The position numbers were made by a program, and so were the translations under genes. From assembly GCA_033807695.1 (NCBI GenBank), contig CM066305.1:558001-622000 (forward strand): a DNA stretch of 64,000 nt, read 5' to 3'. Below, one piece after another: positions 48,401 to 61,316 of the stretch (positions within the stretch are counted from its first letter, which is position 1; every line of letters begins with the position of its first letter). Source of the stretch: Daedaleopsis sinensis (lineage: Eukaryota; Basidiomycota; Agaricomycetes; Polyporales; Polyporaceae). The notes under the pieces were generated by a model that was not told where the DNA came from, made no database searches, and saw only the letters and a list, made by a program, of their open reading frames with translations.

Positions 48401-48806
48401 GACCAAACGCGCCTCCGCCTGATGTGTTGCCCCCAAAGGCTCCTAGGAGAGAAGATTGAGCGCGATTTGACGCGAGTAGCGAGTATAAGGCGCACCGAAG
48501 CCCGTGTTAGTCGTACCAGGATTGGTTCCTCCACCTAGACCTCCGAACATTGGATTAGCCTGTGGTTGCTGCTGCTGTTGCTGCTGCTGTGGAGGTTGTC
48601 CGAACGTGCTGGGCGTGGAACCGAAGGCTGGGAGCGTGACGAACCCGACAGGTTAAAAGGGCGCGCGAAATGAGTCGTTATAAAGAGTTGGGCTTACCGC
48701 CGGAACCGAAGGCTGAGGGTTGGCCAAAGGCTGAGGGCTGCTGCTGCTGCTGGTTGTTCTGCTGGTTGCCTCCCCACGTGGACGACACATTGCCGGAGCC
48801 AAACAT
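45452..48806 (-). CDS. NUP98: FG-nucleoporin Nup98 (Nup116/Nup145N-like)
   Basis: A nuclear-pore protein that forms the FG permeability barrier and binds mRNA-export factors. Start MFGSGNVSSTWGGN at 48806. Many GLFG and FG repeats separated by Gln/Thr-rich spacers cover most of 48800-46600, interrupted by several short introns. A GLEBS motif, the Gle2/Rae1 binding site, is encoded at about 48050-47870 across an intron: ISAMPQYRSASFEELRYQDY. The C-terminal autoproteolytic/Nup82-binding domain (about 45900-45452) includes DYWVKPDLAALKALG, FLEPVDLTGLP and the final WTFTVDHF. In fused Nup98-Nup96 proteins, self-cleavage occurs between HF and a Ser; here the stop follows the Phe directly. So this gene encodes the Nup98 part alone. 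Poly-Gln tracts come from tgctg-type codon repeats. Confidence 0.92.
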
Positions 48807-49152
48807 TTTTGTGAGCGAGGGTCGTGTCGCGTCGTCGTGGTCGTCGTGAGCTCGTCCTTCCTCAGGCGCCCCCCTTGTCTCGACCCAGTCTTCGGGCGGA
48901 GCTTAGAATATGGGCAACCCTGACCACGGCCCCGCTGACTCCGCATCAAGTGTGACTCCGCAAGCGCCTAACTGGTCGAGTCCGACCAGGTCCGACCGCG
49001 GCGCCGCCATCCACTGAATCAGAACCAGATGCGTTTCGAGAGCCTTATAGACCATGGTCCACTACGTACTAGTACGCAGACTGGACAAGTTGACTCGTTG
49101 AGAAATCAGAAACAGTCTCCAGGGTTCGTATCACGACACCGCACATGCTAGA
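48807..49152. other. Intergenic spacer (NUP98 promoter, VPS11 3' flank)
   Basis: This spacer lies between two genes in the same orientation. It holds the promoter of NUP98. No further gene is seen. Confidence 0.4.
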
Positions 49153-52100
49153 TCACGCCGCAACATCCTCGACTCTCGACATGTTCAGCGTGCCTCTGCT
49201 AAACCCTGCCGCAAGCACACTGAACCCGCCCTCGCGCACCTCGGACAGGAACAGGTCGTGCTGGTCCGCCAACCGCTCGTTGTTCCGCCTGATCTCTCTG
49301 ATCATCCCGTGGTCCCGCGCGCAGTTCGGGCACTCTGCCTCGTTCTCCGCAACACACCTTCCAACACAACACACGTCAGCACACGGACCGAGATGAGAGC
49401 AAAGGACGCACCGCTGGTGGTAGCTGTGGTTGCACATGAAGTGCACGGCGGGGAGGTCGAGCCCACCGCCGCACGACGAGCACTGCGTGACGTGGAACAC
49501 GCGCGGATGGTCCGGGTCCGAGAGCTCTTCGACTTGACGCAGCTTCGCCTGCGTCTCGCTCCGATACGACTTGATGAGCTCCTGGTCCTGTGTCCACGAT
49601 CTCTCATGAGCCAAGCCCAGACGATACTCTGTAGGACTGCTGCGCGCGAACTCACCGTGTCGACCTCCTGCCGCGCAGCGTCGATGCGCGCCATGAGCCA
49701 CTCCTTGACCAGCCCGACACTGGCCACGCCGTTCCTGCTGAGCACCTGCACGACGCTCACGGGCGGCATGATCTTCTCCTCATCGATCACTCTGAGAACG
49801 TCCGCCACGTCCGCACGATGCTTCGCGAGAAGAGCGGGAGTGCTCGTAAGGAAGCGCAGCACAAGCGGATAAAGCTGCGGTCGCCCCGCCCCGTATTCCT
49901 TCGCGCGGCGTACTACCTCGGCACTCGCGTCCGCCTCTCCGTCCTGGTGTCGGTCCATGAAGAACCGCACGACATCTTCGTGCATGCCCATCCGTTCCCA
50001 GAGGAGCACCAACCCTGGCGTGAACCCGCGCGTCGAGCAAAGGATGAGCGCATGTGTTGGGTCGTACGGTAGGGTAGGATTCTGAAGGAGAGCAACTGCC
50101 TTCGGATCCGCACTCCTGGTACCCTGGGGGTTGGAGTGAGATAAGTACAGTTCAAAGAGTGTGTTCCAGACGGCAATTTGGTCCCGCTTCTCCGCCTGGT
50201 CGTCGGCGTTCGGATCCGCCTCCACAGCGGACACCTCCGTGGTCTCGACGGCCTGACCCCAGCGTTTCCGTGCGACGGTCTCTAGGAAGCGTACGAAATG
50301 GTCCGTGTGGTCCACGAAATGGGCAAAGTAGAGGCGAGGAGATGGACGCTTCACGCTGCTGATGCCGGGTTTCGCGGGCGACGCGGTAGTTGGCGTGGCT
50401 GGTGGTGAGTTAAAATTTCGCGTAGCATCAAGAGGAGGATCACGATGCAAAGGTTCAGGGAGTTTTGCGGCTCCCTGCGCCGCTGTGGGAGTAGGCGCAC
50501 TGTCTACTGGAGACGAGATAGTTGCGACTGATGCACGATTAAGAGCAAGATACGATAGGTAGGATGGTCCTCCATGTTGTTTGGCAGGCGCGACGTCGTT
50601 CTCTTCATTCTCGACAGTAAGCGGGGAAAGACTGGTGCAGATGTCAATCAGCAGGTCCGTGGTCTCTTCTGGCAAATTGTCGAGCATCGCACGACCGTAA
50701 CGTGCGAGATTACTCTCGGCCTACCAAAGCAAAAATCAGCAGGTCGAAACAGGCGGCAGTCCCAGCAATATGCTTACCGCCTCGGCACCTAACCTCCGTA
50801 GGTACATGAGCGCGTCCTTGTAGTTCCCAGCATCCTCAATCTGTATACGGAGATAGTCTTCATGGCGCTCGTACTTCTTCGCTAGATAAGACGCATGCTC
50901 GAAGTAGCCGGCCTGTCGACAGACACGAATAGCCGTGTCGAGATCGAAAGGAAGATCGTCCTTTCCACCATCCCCAACAGTGCGCAGCGATTCGCGCTTA
51001 ATGAAGCTATCGAGACGGGCAACATCCTTTAACTTCGTGTACGTGTTGAGGAGAAGGGTAGTGTGGTCGGAGTTAGCAAGTCCGAGCGAATGCAGCTCTT
51101 GGAGATAGGTCACAAGGTTATGTATTCGCTGAGCGTCGAGGAACTGCCGAAGTCTTTCAGCCATGGTTCTTTGCATAAACATCGACCGACTCACCTTGCG
51201 GATGACATAGCTAGGTTGAACGTAACGTATTGTCTTGATGTATTGCGCCATAGCACCATCGTAGTCGCCCTTTGTGTACAGATGGTCTCCATACTGCTTG
51301 TGGATGTCAGCGATATGTGAAACGTCGAGTTGCTGGGTATCCGCTATGTTGAGCGCGAGGAGATACAGGCCCTTCCGATAGAGCATGTCTAACTTCGTAG
51401 ATGTCGACTTTTCCTCTAAACACATCAACTGTACGCCGCGTAAGTTTCGGTACAGTAAATGGAAGACTGGTGCAAACCTTGCCGTCATTCGATAGCACGT
51501 ATAGCTTGCCCCAGGCCGAAAATATCTCGCGCACACCTTCGGTGAACGTACCAGAATGTGCGACATACTTGTTCTCGGGGTCGAATACGGTCACCTTAGT
51601 GATATCCGACCCCGGTGGAGCAACGTTCCTCGCCACGAAGTTTCTTACCGTGGCGGAGGCTGCGGTTGCCGATGGGGAGAATGGAGGTGACACGATTATG
51701 ATATAGTTGCGATGTGTGTGTATCTTGGACTTCAGTCCTGCAACACGTTTGAGCCCCACTCGCTATATCAAACATGGACATCCCAAGAAACACTCACCCT
51801 CGTACGCGTAACATGCGCCTCGACTCTCTATTCCACACAGATAGATCGCCTCGTCTCTTGCCACAACAATCTCGCTCGCTTTCCAGTCCATCGTCGCGCA
51901 CCCCAGGCCGGTGCCAATCTCGTCTACGACGGCAGGAGTCCCTCCACTGCCCTTCCCAGATGCTTGGTAGCACAAGACGCGATTTGTCGTCACGATAAAC
52001 AGATAGACGTTTGGGCTGTCTTCTGTAGGTTCCCGGAAACCAAGGCCCGTAATCGGCTCCGTTGGGGACTCGTGTATGACGCGAGGCTTTGGAAGGGTAC

Positions 52101-52878
52101 TCAAGGAGCCCGAGCTTGAATAGATAGACTGGTCGAGATGGCGGTAGAGAATGACAGTGCCATCCCCAAGACCGATAGCCAGGTACGACAATGTTGCGGA
52201 AAGTGCTATGGTGGACACCTACTCAATTACGCGTCAGATCGAACTTACAATGAGTCGCGAGGATATCTGGACCCTGTACTCACAGGATGTGGACGGTTAC
52301 CACTCTGAACCTTAGCAGAGCGTAGCAGGAGAGGAGCCATGGTCTTCTTGTCAAACGTCTGTAGGTCCCATACTTTGAGGAAGGGGTGTCGAGCAGCATC
52401 TTCCTCCTGCAAGCACAGTCAATCAGTAGTCGTAGATTAGAAGTAGCGAGACGTACCCCGAGCGTGATCAGCATTCCCCTGCGCTCGGCCATGTGTGTGA
52501 CCCGACCACCTGTGTGCGCAATCCAGCTCTTCGCGATTTCGAAGTCGCGATTGACGAGGTAGACACTGCCATGGATATCGGCAACAATGAGACCAAACGA
52601 AGACGCGACTATGGTCGAGATTTCTGGGGTTTTCTGCATGCATTGGTCAAGGGCGCGAGGGACTTCGATGGTGGCCGTCACTTTACCTGAAAGACTTCTG
52701 GTGCGCTTCCCAGGTCGTGGATGTCTTTCACCGGAACGACGTCAAAGAATGGATATTGCCTCCACTAACAAGCATTGGAATGTGATCTTGTGTGTTATGG
52801 CATGCATTGGACGACCAGTCTTTGATGAGGACTCACTGCGGGTGCAGCAGCATTCGCCGCTGAAGTTGCCTGCGCCAT
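49153..52878 (-). CDS. VPS11: Vps11/Pep5, HOPS/CORVET tethering subunit with C-terminal RING
   Basis: A core subunit of the HOPS and CORVET complexes, which tether endosomes and vacuoles before SNARE-driven fusion; it acts on the cytosolic membrane face. Start [14 protein letters not shown] at 52878, an intron, then [14 protein letters not shown] and [14 protein letters not shown], which begin the N-terminal beta-propeller. The propeller continues over several exons (52600-51450; for example [12 protein letters not shown] and [14 protein letters not shown]). The alpha-solenoid follows, with [17 protein letters not shown] and [19 protein letters not shown] (about 51400-51220) and [10 protein letters not shown] near 50780. 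The C-terminal RING-type zinc finger (about 49520-49330) is split by an intron: [12 protein letters not shown], then ECPNC. The end is SRVEDVAA, with the stop at 49153. All expected regions are present. The start is about 385 bp from the start of ATP18 on the other strand. Confidence 0.93.
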
Positions 52879-53262
52879 CTGGCGGTCGTATCAAAGTGCA
52901 GAATGCGGGGACTGAGTGCAGCTTGCAGCGCGTCTCGACACGTATAGAATGAGTAGCAGAGCCGAGAGGGAGACGGGCAGGATGAGGGGGAGTGAGGACC
53001 CAAGTCGAGTTGAAGTCAAGGGTAAGTGCGATATACTGATTGAATAAGTATGTGGGTAAATGCTACTAATGCTTAATGATGTCAGTTACTTAACGACTAC
53101 TTACCTCTACTTACTCGGAAGTTGCCGCCTACGAACTCCGTGTTGAGCCGTGTTTCGTCTCAACCTGCTTCAGCACCACCACCACTCTCTACGTCGTACG
53201 TTGCGATACCTCTGCGACGACGTTCTTGTTTACACATCTGGTTTTGGCAGACAATACTTACC
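52879..53262. promoter_or_regulatory. Shared divergent promoter region, VPS11 / ATP18
   Basis: The start codons of the two head-to-head genes are about 385 bp apart. The middle holds AT-rich sequence with repeats of tacttac/ctactta (about 53040-53115). No gene is seen inside. Co-regulation is possible but not shown. Confidence 0.55.
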
Positions 53263-53559
53263 ATGAGCTTCCTTGGTCTCCGCAAGTGGCCCACGCCTGT
53301 ACGTCTCTCTTTCAGCAGTTTTGCGTATCGAAGCCTTACTCGTCCATCCACAGGTCGCTAAGCCGATGTGGCCTTTCATCACCGCAAGCATGCTCACATG
53401 GTTCTTGGTGGGGAAGATGCAGGACATGGGTGTCAAGTGTGAGTCTTGCGTTTGCTGTACTTCGCGCTCTCCTAATGTGACACGTCTACAGCGGAGGGCT
53501 TCCGCAACGACCCCCGCAACCCCTACGCGGCCCAGATTGCCAAGGAGTCTCATCATTAG
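53263..53559 (+). CDS. ATP18: F1Fo-ATP synthase subunit j (Atp18)
   Basis: A small inner-membrane subunit (i/j) of mitochondrial ATP synthase that helps stabilise dimers. Three exons (53263-53298, 53354-53438, 53492-53559) total 189 nt, or 62 aa, the normal size. The first exon gives MSFLGLRKWPTP; the second gives VAKPMWPFITASMLTWFLVG, a single membrane span, and MQDMGVK; the third gives SEGFRNDPRNPYAAQIAKES. The NDPRNPYAAQ ending is diagnostic. No exon is long enough to be noticed as an open frame by itself. It lies head-to-head with VPS11. Confidence 0.95.
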
Positions 53560-54570
53560 AATCGCTGCCTGCCCATGCTTGTGATAGAGCAATGCATTGA
53601 GCGTTGACGCGCCAACTAGCTGTCGTTGCTGTCTGTTCTTCAGACGCCTCCAATACTTTTTCCCCGGATATTTTTGGCAAGGTCAGGGCTAGGTTTGCGA
53701 TTGAGCATTCCGTCTAGGCGAGTCACGTAGTTATGGTTGTCACATACGACATGGGAATACGCCATTGGTTCCTTTCTCCCCGTTGCAAGGCGAGACGGGA
53801 GTGAATGCAAACACAGTATTGGCTGAGTTGATCGTCCTCTTTCTTCCACCGTCACACATATGGAACAACCGGCCAAGTATACGAGTAACCCAAGATAGGT
53901 GCATGACTTGAATGTCTTCAGATACTTACATCTGCAGTCCAAACAGATAACTCCTTGCGCTACGATAATAGCTCAGGTCTTAAGTAAGATGAGTACTTAC
54001 GCGTCAACGTTTCCACCCGTGTGTAATCACTAAGTAATAGGTCAAATTAGATAGAAAAATACAAGCTGCATTTCCACGATACTGCGATTAGTCGGAGTAG
54101 CACTCCGTATTTCAAGACCACCACTGGTGCATACGTAGAATAGGTGAAGCTCAAGGGGGATGTACGACGAGAAGGAATCGTAAGAAATGTGGAAAATCCT
54201 GGAGGGCGGAGAGGCGCCGTATAGGAGCGGCATAGCCGGCGGCATCGGGTGGTCGGTGACGATGCCTGTCCACGTAACGCCCTCGTCCGCTCTGCCCGTT
54301 CGCGTCGGTTCGCGATCACGCCCGCTCAGCAACTTCAAGAGGCTGCAACAAGCTCTCTCAAGGCGGCAGAGCCTGTCAAAAGGAAACTGACAATGCCGTT
54401 CCGCACTGATTATCTTCCTGTTCTTGTTGAGGTGAACGAAATTCTCGGCGTACTACTAACCCTGGTAACTGACCGATCTACTGTGGACTCATGATCATGA
54501 TGGACAGCGCTATTGCCCAGACCGGGTGTCAACGTTTCAACATGTTACGACGAGGCTATAACTCGCTTCA
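53560..54570. other. Intergenic region
   Basis: About 1 kb without a recognised gene. Open frames on both strands are short with no motif. Confidence 0.4.
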
Positions 54571-54788
54571 AGTTCTCGTGCGAAAGAGACCGATAGAGAC
54601 GTCCCATTACCAATAGGACACTCGAACTGGATCGACCGTACCGGTCGAGCATTGTGGCAAGTTGGAGCGACCTCGCACGTATACCTCAGCAGGTAGCCTC
54701 GATCGAAGCGTATATATATGGGGCTGCATCGTCGACCTCAAGGCTACAAAATACCCCAACCTCATAGGAAGACTCAATCTCAACCAAC
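54571..54788 (+). promoter_or_regulatory. Promoter and 5' leader of FAD monooxygenase copy 2
   Basis: Similar to 552-788. It has the CCAAT box at 54610-54614 within a shared gacgtcccattaccaat block, TATATATAT at 54711-54719, and a leader almost identical to that of copy 1. A short insertion and other indels separate the two promoters. Confidence 0.6.
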
Positions 54789-56647
54789 ATGCCGAAACTC
54801 AACGTAGCAATTGTGTCCGTCTTCACGATTCCGACGCCTTGCTGTAGTATGCTGTTGCTGACGTTAATCATAGCGGAGCAGGGCTCGGCGGTCTAACCCT
54901 CGCGATCGCTCTCCGCAAGTTCGCGCTCGACGTCCACTTCGAGATCTACGAAGCAGCGTCAGAGTTGACGGAGGTCGGCGCGGGTATCGCGATGCGCGGC
55001 CGCTCATGGTCCATCATGCAATCCCTCGAACTCGATACTAGCCTTCTGCCGATCGCCGGGGGCGGGCACACGCACAGTACGCGTTAATCTCTCTCACATT
55101 AATCGTTCAGCTCACATCAGCACACACTGCGTTCTCGCCCAGCTCTGCCCCTGCATTTCCGCAAGTCGGACCAGGCCCAAGGTTGGGAAGTTGACGATCT
55201 GGGCCCGAAGGGTGCGTGCCAACTGCGCGTCGGCAGTCCACACCGTCGTGCTGACTGTTCAACTTGAATACACCATAGAAACGAGGTACTCCTTCCACCG
55301 CGCTCAGGTGCAGAAAATACTCGTGGAGCACATCCAGACGACACATCCCATCCATCTGCACAAACGGCTCGAATCCTACGTGCTGCCCGCGGATGCGTCC
55401 GCGCCCATCGAGCTCCGATTCCAGGACGGCACTACGGCTACGTGCGACATCCTCGTGGGCGCCGACGGCGTGCGCTCTGCAGTGCGCGGTACGATGTACT
55501 CGCAGCTTGCAGACGCTGCGCTCTCAGCGGGAAAGACGGAAGAGGAAGCAGCACGGCTGAGAGCTCATCGCGCCGCGGTCTTCTCGGGATACATCGTGTA
55601 CCGGACTCTGATCCGCAAGGACACCTTGTCCAGCGAAGATGCTGCACAGCGCGCGCTAAACAGGGACGCGATGGTGATTGTAAGTGTATTTCCTGTCTTG
55701 CTGTCGTTAAAATCGTGGCTTATCCGTGTTTTCACGCAGTACTGTGGAAAGAACAGGGTGCGCCTCGTCCGCCCTCGAGGTCGACGTGGATGCTGACTAG
55801 TGACCGTAGATTCTCACTACCTACCCGATCTCGCAAGGACAGATCGTCAACGTTGCCGCTATCGTCAACCACCCGGACCAGGAGGGTAAAGTGTACGACG
55901 GGCCATGGCACTCTCCGGTGCCCAAAGAGGAGATCACCGCTCGCTTTCAAGGGTGGGAACCCGACGCGCAAGTCATCGTCAAGGTAGGCTTTGTCGTTCC
56001 CGGGTCAGGTTTGCCTTACCGCTAAGTGCCTACGGCTCTCTCTATAGCACGTCCAAGCAGGGCTCAAATGGGTCATCAACGTCGTCAAGGATCTCCCAAC
56101 ATTCGTCGACGGCCGGGTGGCCCTCGTAGGAGACGCGGTAAGTCAGGTGTTGTTGTTCTCGTGTCTGCTTCCCTTGGACTCAATATATCCTCTGCGATCA
56201 TTCAGGCACACTCCATGTTGTCCGCTCAAGGAGCTGGCGCGGGCCAGGGATTCGAGGTCCGTTACATACCCCCACGAAACCACTTTTTCTGAGCCATATC
56301 CTCTTGCACAGGACGTCTACCTTCTCGCCCACCTCCTCGGCCGCGCAGATGTCGACAAGACTAACGTGACCACCGCGCTCAAGGTCTACGACCAGGTCCG
56401 ACGGCCGTTCTCCCAGAACGTCGCGGCGCTGTCCCGCGTGACGGCGAAGACGAACGACTTTAGCGGCCCAGAATACGCGCACATGACGGAAGAGCAGAGC
56501 GCGTCGGGCACCATGATGACTCGCGAGCAGCTGCAGGAGATCGTTGCGATGATCACGGCCCAACTGGAATGGCACAACGAGTCTACGGTGGAGGAGGACA
56601 CAAACGCCGCTTTCCGGGTCTTGGACGAAGCTTTGAAGCAGGCTTGA
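54789..56647 (+). CDS. FAD-dependent monooxygenase, salicylate-hydroxylase-like (copy 2)
   Basis: A close paralogue of the gene at 789, with nine exons of identical size: 54789-54814, 54874-55076, 55143-55211, 55279-55679, 55740-55757, 55810-55983, 56048-56137, 56206-56256 and 56312-56647 (455 aa). It keeps GAGLGG, GADGVRS and the GD motif LVGDAAHSMLSAQGAG. Compared with copy 1 it has Ser for Pro after HSML, a usually conserved position next to the active site, so the substrate may differ. Introns differ in length and sequence much more than exons. No stop or frameshift is seen. The two genes are in the same orientation with their starts exactly 54000 bp apart, which is a coincidence. Confidence 0.88.
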
Positions 56648-57379
56648 GGTCGTGCGAGTGCCTCATGCAATAGATGGGGCCGTGTACTGTGTGAGGACAA
56701 TATGTATGGATAATTCAGAGATACCGATATTCACGCATGATGAGGCTGCTTGAGAGTGCCAAGGCTCCTATGTCACTACTTCTTGTTTGATCATTCTCGA
56801 TCGAGTATGTAGCGACACCTCGCTTGGATAACGTCCTGCGTCGGCGGACTCAGCGTTGCATCGGAGACAACAAACAGTGCCATTTGCCTTATACGAGTGA
56901 GCCTAGAGCGATGCATATGTTACGATATAACGATCTATAGATGGAATCCCATTATTCTGTGAATGGAACATGTAGGGAACGTATGCTGGGTTGGGGGCTA
57001 CCATGCATAACCTGCCACCACCACCCGAAAGCTCTATAGATGAAGCTCTTCGAGAAGTTCAGCCCGTGTTACAGTTCTAGAACTCTGGATCAAGGTCTTC
57101 AAACGTACTCTCCGTAGCTGACTGTAGGGGGGTAATGACAGTCGAACTTCACCTGATACACAAATATAAAACGTACAGTAGTCTTAGACGGAACGGGCAT
57201 TAAGGAAACGATTGCTAAGTATGAAGAAAGGAAAGGAAAACAAACAGAGGAGCAACGACGACAACACAGGAACAAAATACCGGAATGCGATAGAAAACTA
57301 GCGAGCACAGCGAGACGATAAAATACGGCGTGACTGACCGGAGATCACGCGAACGAGGCAGGTCGCGCCACCAGGTGCA
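56648..57379. other. Intergenic region
   Basis: Convergent spacer between the FAD monooxygenase and RAD16. No gene recognised. Confidence 0.45.
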
Positions 57380-60300
57380 CTAGAGGCGGAACAGGAACCC
57401 AAGCTAAGGAGACGGACTGAGCACTCGGCTGGTCAAGCTATACGGAGAAACACTCACGTCTTCTGGAGTGAGACGACCCATCGCCTAAGACACCGACCGC
57501 GCATAAGCGACCAGCACACTCGAGTTACGAAGATCGGGACGTACCGAGTCGTCGGCGGAGAGCGTCGCATCGACCATAGCAGCCTTCTTCTCTTGCAGCT
57601 GGATAATGCGACTCTCGATGCTGTCTTCGATGACAAGCTTGATGGCTTGGACAGGGCGGTGTTGGCCGAGACGATGGATACGGTCCATGGCCTCTAAAGA
57701 CGATTGGTGAGAACCGTGACCCGGCATAGAAGGAGGCTACTAACGGTACTCGACGGCAGGGTTCCACCAGCTGTCCATGAGGTAGACGCGTGAGGCCTCT
57801 GTCAGGTTGAGTGCGACACCTCCAGCTTTCAAGCTGACGAGGAAGACAGTGACATGCACGTTGTTCACTGCGAAACGATATTGGCTTCCGGGCGCTGCTT
57901 CAGAGGAACGGATACGCACTGAAGTACTTGATCGTCGCGTCACGGGCTTGAGGACTCATCGTGCCCTCCAGACGGCAGATCTGATCACAACATCAGCTGG
58001 AGATCTGACACCAAGCGAACCACAGCATCACTCACAGTGAAACCAGCCTTCTGCAACCTGTATGCGATCAGGTCCAGGAAGTTGACGAACTGGCTGAAAA
58101 CGATGCTCTTCGTAGTTGAGTCTTGCTGCCGCAGGTTGCTCAACTCCTCGATAAGAGCCTCAATCTTTGACGACGAGCGCCACTTGTTGAGGTCCAGCCT
58201 ACCAAGGATACCCTGACGTGTTTTGACAACCTCCTCGTCAAGCTCGAGCGCGGGCGCCTCAAGATCGATAGTCAATGAGACGTGGCAGACCGGGCAAGCA
58301 GGCTTTGGTGCAGCATGAGCAACCTTCAGGCGAGGAATAGAGGGAGGTGATACGCACTGTCGGTTCCATCGAGGCTTCGAGGTACTGCTTGATGCATTCG
58401 CGATCGAAGATGTGACGACACTTGGCTTGAATGGCGTCCTCGGCGAACTCGTTGCAGAGACGACATACAGCGCCTTCACCAGCCTCATCTTGGAGGAAGA
58501 GGCCTGCATTATTCTTACTCCGGAGGACGAGGTCGGGATGGCAGGCCATCTGTCGCATGCGAGTGAGCCTGCAAGAATTTCCATTAGCAACTGTCGCGAC
58601 TTGGCTGCATGAAGCGAAAGCACATACAAGCTGAAGATATTCGAATAGTCTAGTGCATGACGGTGATTAGTTACACGTGTGACAGATTTCAGGAGGACGC
58701 ACTGTTCAGAACAGTTCCGGAGTCGACGTAGGTGGTGAACTGCCTCTTCGCGTCCGAGAACAGAGACAGATAAAGTTCTTTCTCCTCTGGGCTGAAGTAG
58801 TCACGTTTGATGACGACTGTACGAGGCGGCAGGCCCAGATCGTCGGCGCGTTGAACCTGGAGGATAGCAAATACATGTCAATGACGCTCAGTCACCTTAA
58901 ATGGCAGTAATCACTTTAGTGCGACGCAACATCATCCTGTCCAAGAGAATCTTGAGCTTCTTGAAGGCAAACGCCCCCGGACCCAGCATGCCGTTCTTCT
59001 GGATAGGAGTCAAGATCTCGTTATTCCAGAAGCATGTCTGACGAAGTGATGAGTTGCGAGCGAGCAGACAAGAGACACTGGACTCACATGTTTCATCGGG
59101 CTGTGGCCGCAGTCTGAACAGTCTTGTGAGATATCGGCCCACCGTCTGATAGCCGATAGGACGTACCGTCGCACGAACGCTTATCCTTGAATTTCCAGTG
59201 CAAAGATTTGCAGTCACACAACTTGCCTGTGGCAAATATCAGTGGTAGCCCAAAGTGCTAGTGTCCGAAAGACGTACAGAAATAGTATGAGAACGGATCG
59301 CCGCCAAGGAACCGCACAAGGCTGTAGAGCTCGCCCACGCGGTTCTGAAGAGGCGTTCCTGAGAGGCACCAGCGATACCTCGCCTGAAGCTCGAAGGCGG
59401 CTTTCGCAGTGTTTGTCGAACGCTCCTTGATGTTGTGGGCCTCATCAAGCTGGAAGTAACTAAGAACAATAGAACTCAACGCGTGAGATGGTCGACTGCT
59501 TACAATTACTCTGTGCCATTCGATAGCATGCATGGGAGATTTCTCCTTCACGATCTTACCCTTTCGTTTGAAGCCGCTATGCTCTTTACGGAAGCAACTC
59601 TCTAACACAGCGTAGGAGGTGAGGACCTACCAACGCGTCGCGTCAGGATGCACTACGCAGATATCTCGAGGAGTTGCTTACCACATCGTACTTCTTCAGT
59701 TCCTTTGTATTGGATTCCCTCGAGGATCCATGCCAAACAAGAGTTTTCAGCAGATTGTCCGTGTGAGTTTCAATCTCGTTTCTCCACTGCATGATTGCAA
59801 CCGTGGGACTGAAATCATGTCAACGCCGGCGATCGAATCGAAAAAGAGCGGTGCACTCACGCAACTACAAGGTTTGGCTTCGCTCCGTTGTCAGAGAGCA
59901 TGAGCGCAATCATCTGAATGGTCTTGCCCATTCTAAAGAGATTCAATGGTGATCAGCTACCGCCAAAGATCTGTATGTGCACACTCACCCCATCTCGTCC
60001 TAAAGACGTTGTGGTAACGCACACCGATTAGCAATGTAACGCGTACCATCAGATGAAGCACATACCGCGAGCATACCGCCACTCCATATGCTCTTCTCCT
60101 GTTGCTTGAACCAAGTCAAACTCTCGAGCTGGAAGGGGAGAAGCTGGACTTTGAGGTTTGAAGGCTGCTCTGCCTTCTGTGGGACGATTACCGCAATATC
60201 GCGCTCAAGATCACCCCAAACGTCCCTAAGCTCGGGGTGGTGCCTGCGAAGGGCGATCGTTCCCTTCTCAGCCTAAGAAAAGGTTAGTAGAAGCACATAG

Positions 60301-61316
60301 AGTGGCAAGAATAACGACTGACATAGGTAAGCTTGCGCCCAAGCTTCTCCCGCAAATCAGCTTCTTCCTTGGCGACACCCCTCCGGCGCAACCTTTCCAT
60401 CTTGCGCTCTTCTTTATTCTTCTTCTTCATCTCTTGGAGCGTCATGGTCTTGGATTGGGCTGCAGGCTTCTTGGACTTCGCAACTTGCTTGCCCTTACCT
60501 TTCGACAATGGCTCTTCGTCGGACTCTTTCTCGTCTTCGATATCGGACAACCACTCCAGATCGGTCTCTGAATCGGATTTTCTGCCTTGTTGCTGGGCAA
60601 GTCTTCGCTCTGCTGCCGCAGCTCTCGCAGCTGCAGCCTTGTTGGTGGGGCCACGAGACTTGGAGGAGCTAGCGCCGGCGCTGATTAGGCCCGCTGCACG
60701 GTCATGTTCTTGCCGGGCTGTGTGGAGGGACTGCTTGACGGCGGCATCAACCATAGCCTCCTCGTCCTCCTCGTTCAAGCCATCTGCGAAGTCGGAGTCG
60801 GAGTCAACTGGGTCAAAGTCCGAGCCGCTGTCAGACGACTCGATGAGCGACTCAGAGTCCGACTCGGCTTTGACGACAACGGAAGCTGCAGCAGCTCTGC
60901 TGGAACGCCTCGTTATCGCACTCGTCGGCTCAGCACTCTTTGCGGACTTCTACACGCGGCGATGTTTGAGGACAGGTTGTAGGACGAAGAAGAATAGGAG
61001 TGACCTTGGTGGGTGTGACGATCTCAACATACGCAGATTGCTGCACCATTCTCCGCTTGGCGCCCCTCTTGGTTACGGGATCTGGCTGGCCTTCATCAGA
61101 CGACTCTTGCCGCACACGTTTTCTGGTCGCAGCAGCTCTTGTCTTTGGCACATTCTGCTTGACGTTTTGCTTGAGTACGGTGTCATCTTCGTCGATGACC
61201 GAGGTGTCAGGAGTCGAGCGCGTTGAAGCCCTAGCACTGAACACTGGCGATACGGTGGTAGAAGGGGTCACCGACACCGATTGTTCAGTTTTAGTACGGC
61301 GGCGTGTAACGGCCAT
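57380..61316 (-). CDS. RAD16: Rad16-like SNF2 helicase with RING finger
   Basis: An ATP-dependent DNA translocase with an E3-type RING, acting in global-genome nucleotide excision repair (with Rad7 in yeast). Start [12 protein letters not shown] at 61316; a Met 39 nt upstream (61355) is also possible. The N-terminus is long, acidic/basic and disordered (61300-60330). The helicase core begins with [16 protein letters not shown], then [12 protein letters not shown] (Walker A), LDEAHNIKE (DEAH box, about 59440) and [13 protein letters not shown]. The Rad16-specific [14 protein letters not shown] and [10 protein letters not shown] follow near 59030-58920. The RING ([22 protein letters not shown]) is at about 58480-58280. 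The C-terminal helicase half has [43 protein letters not shown] and a final GRLTPEDLGFLFRL. About 18 short introns are needed. All motifs are intact. Confidence 0.92.
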
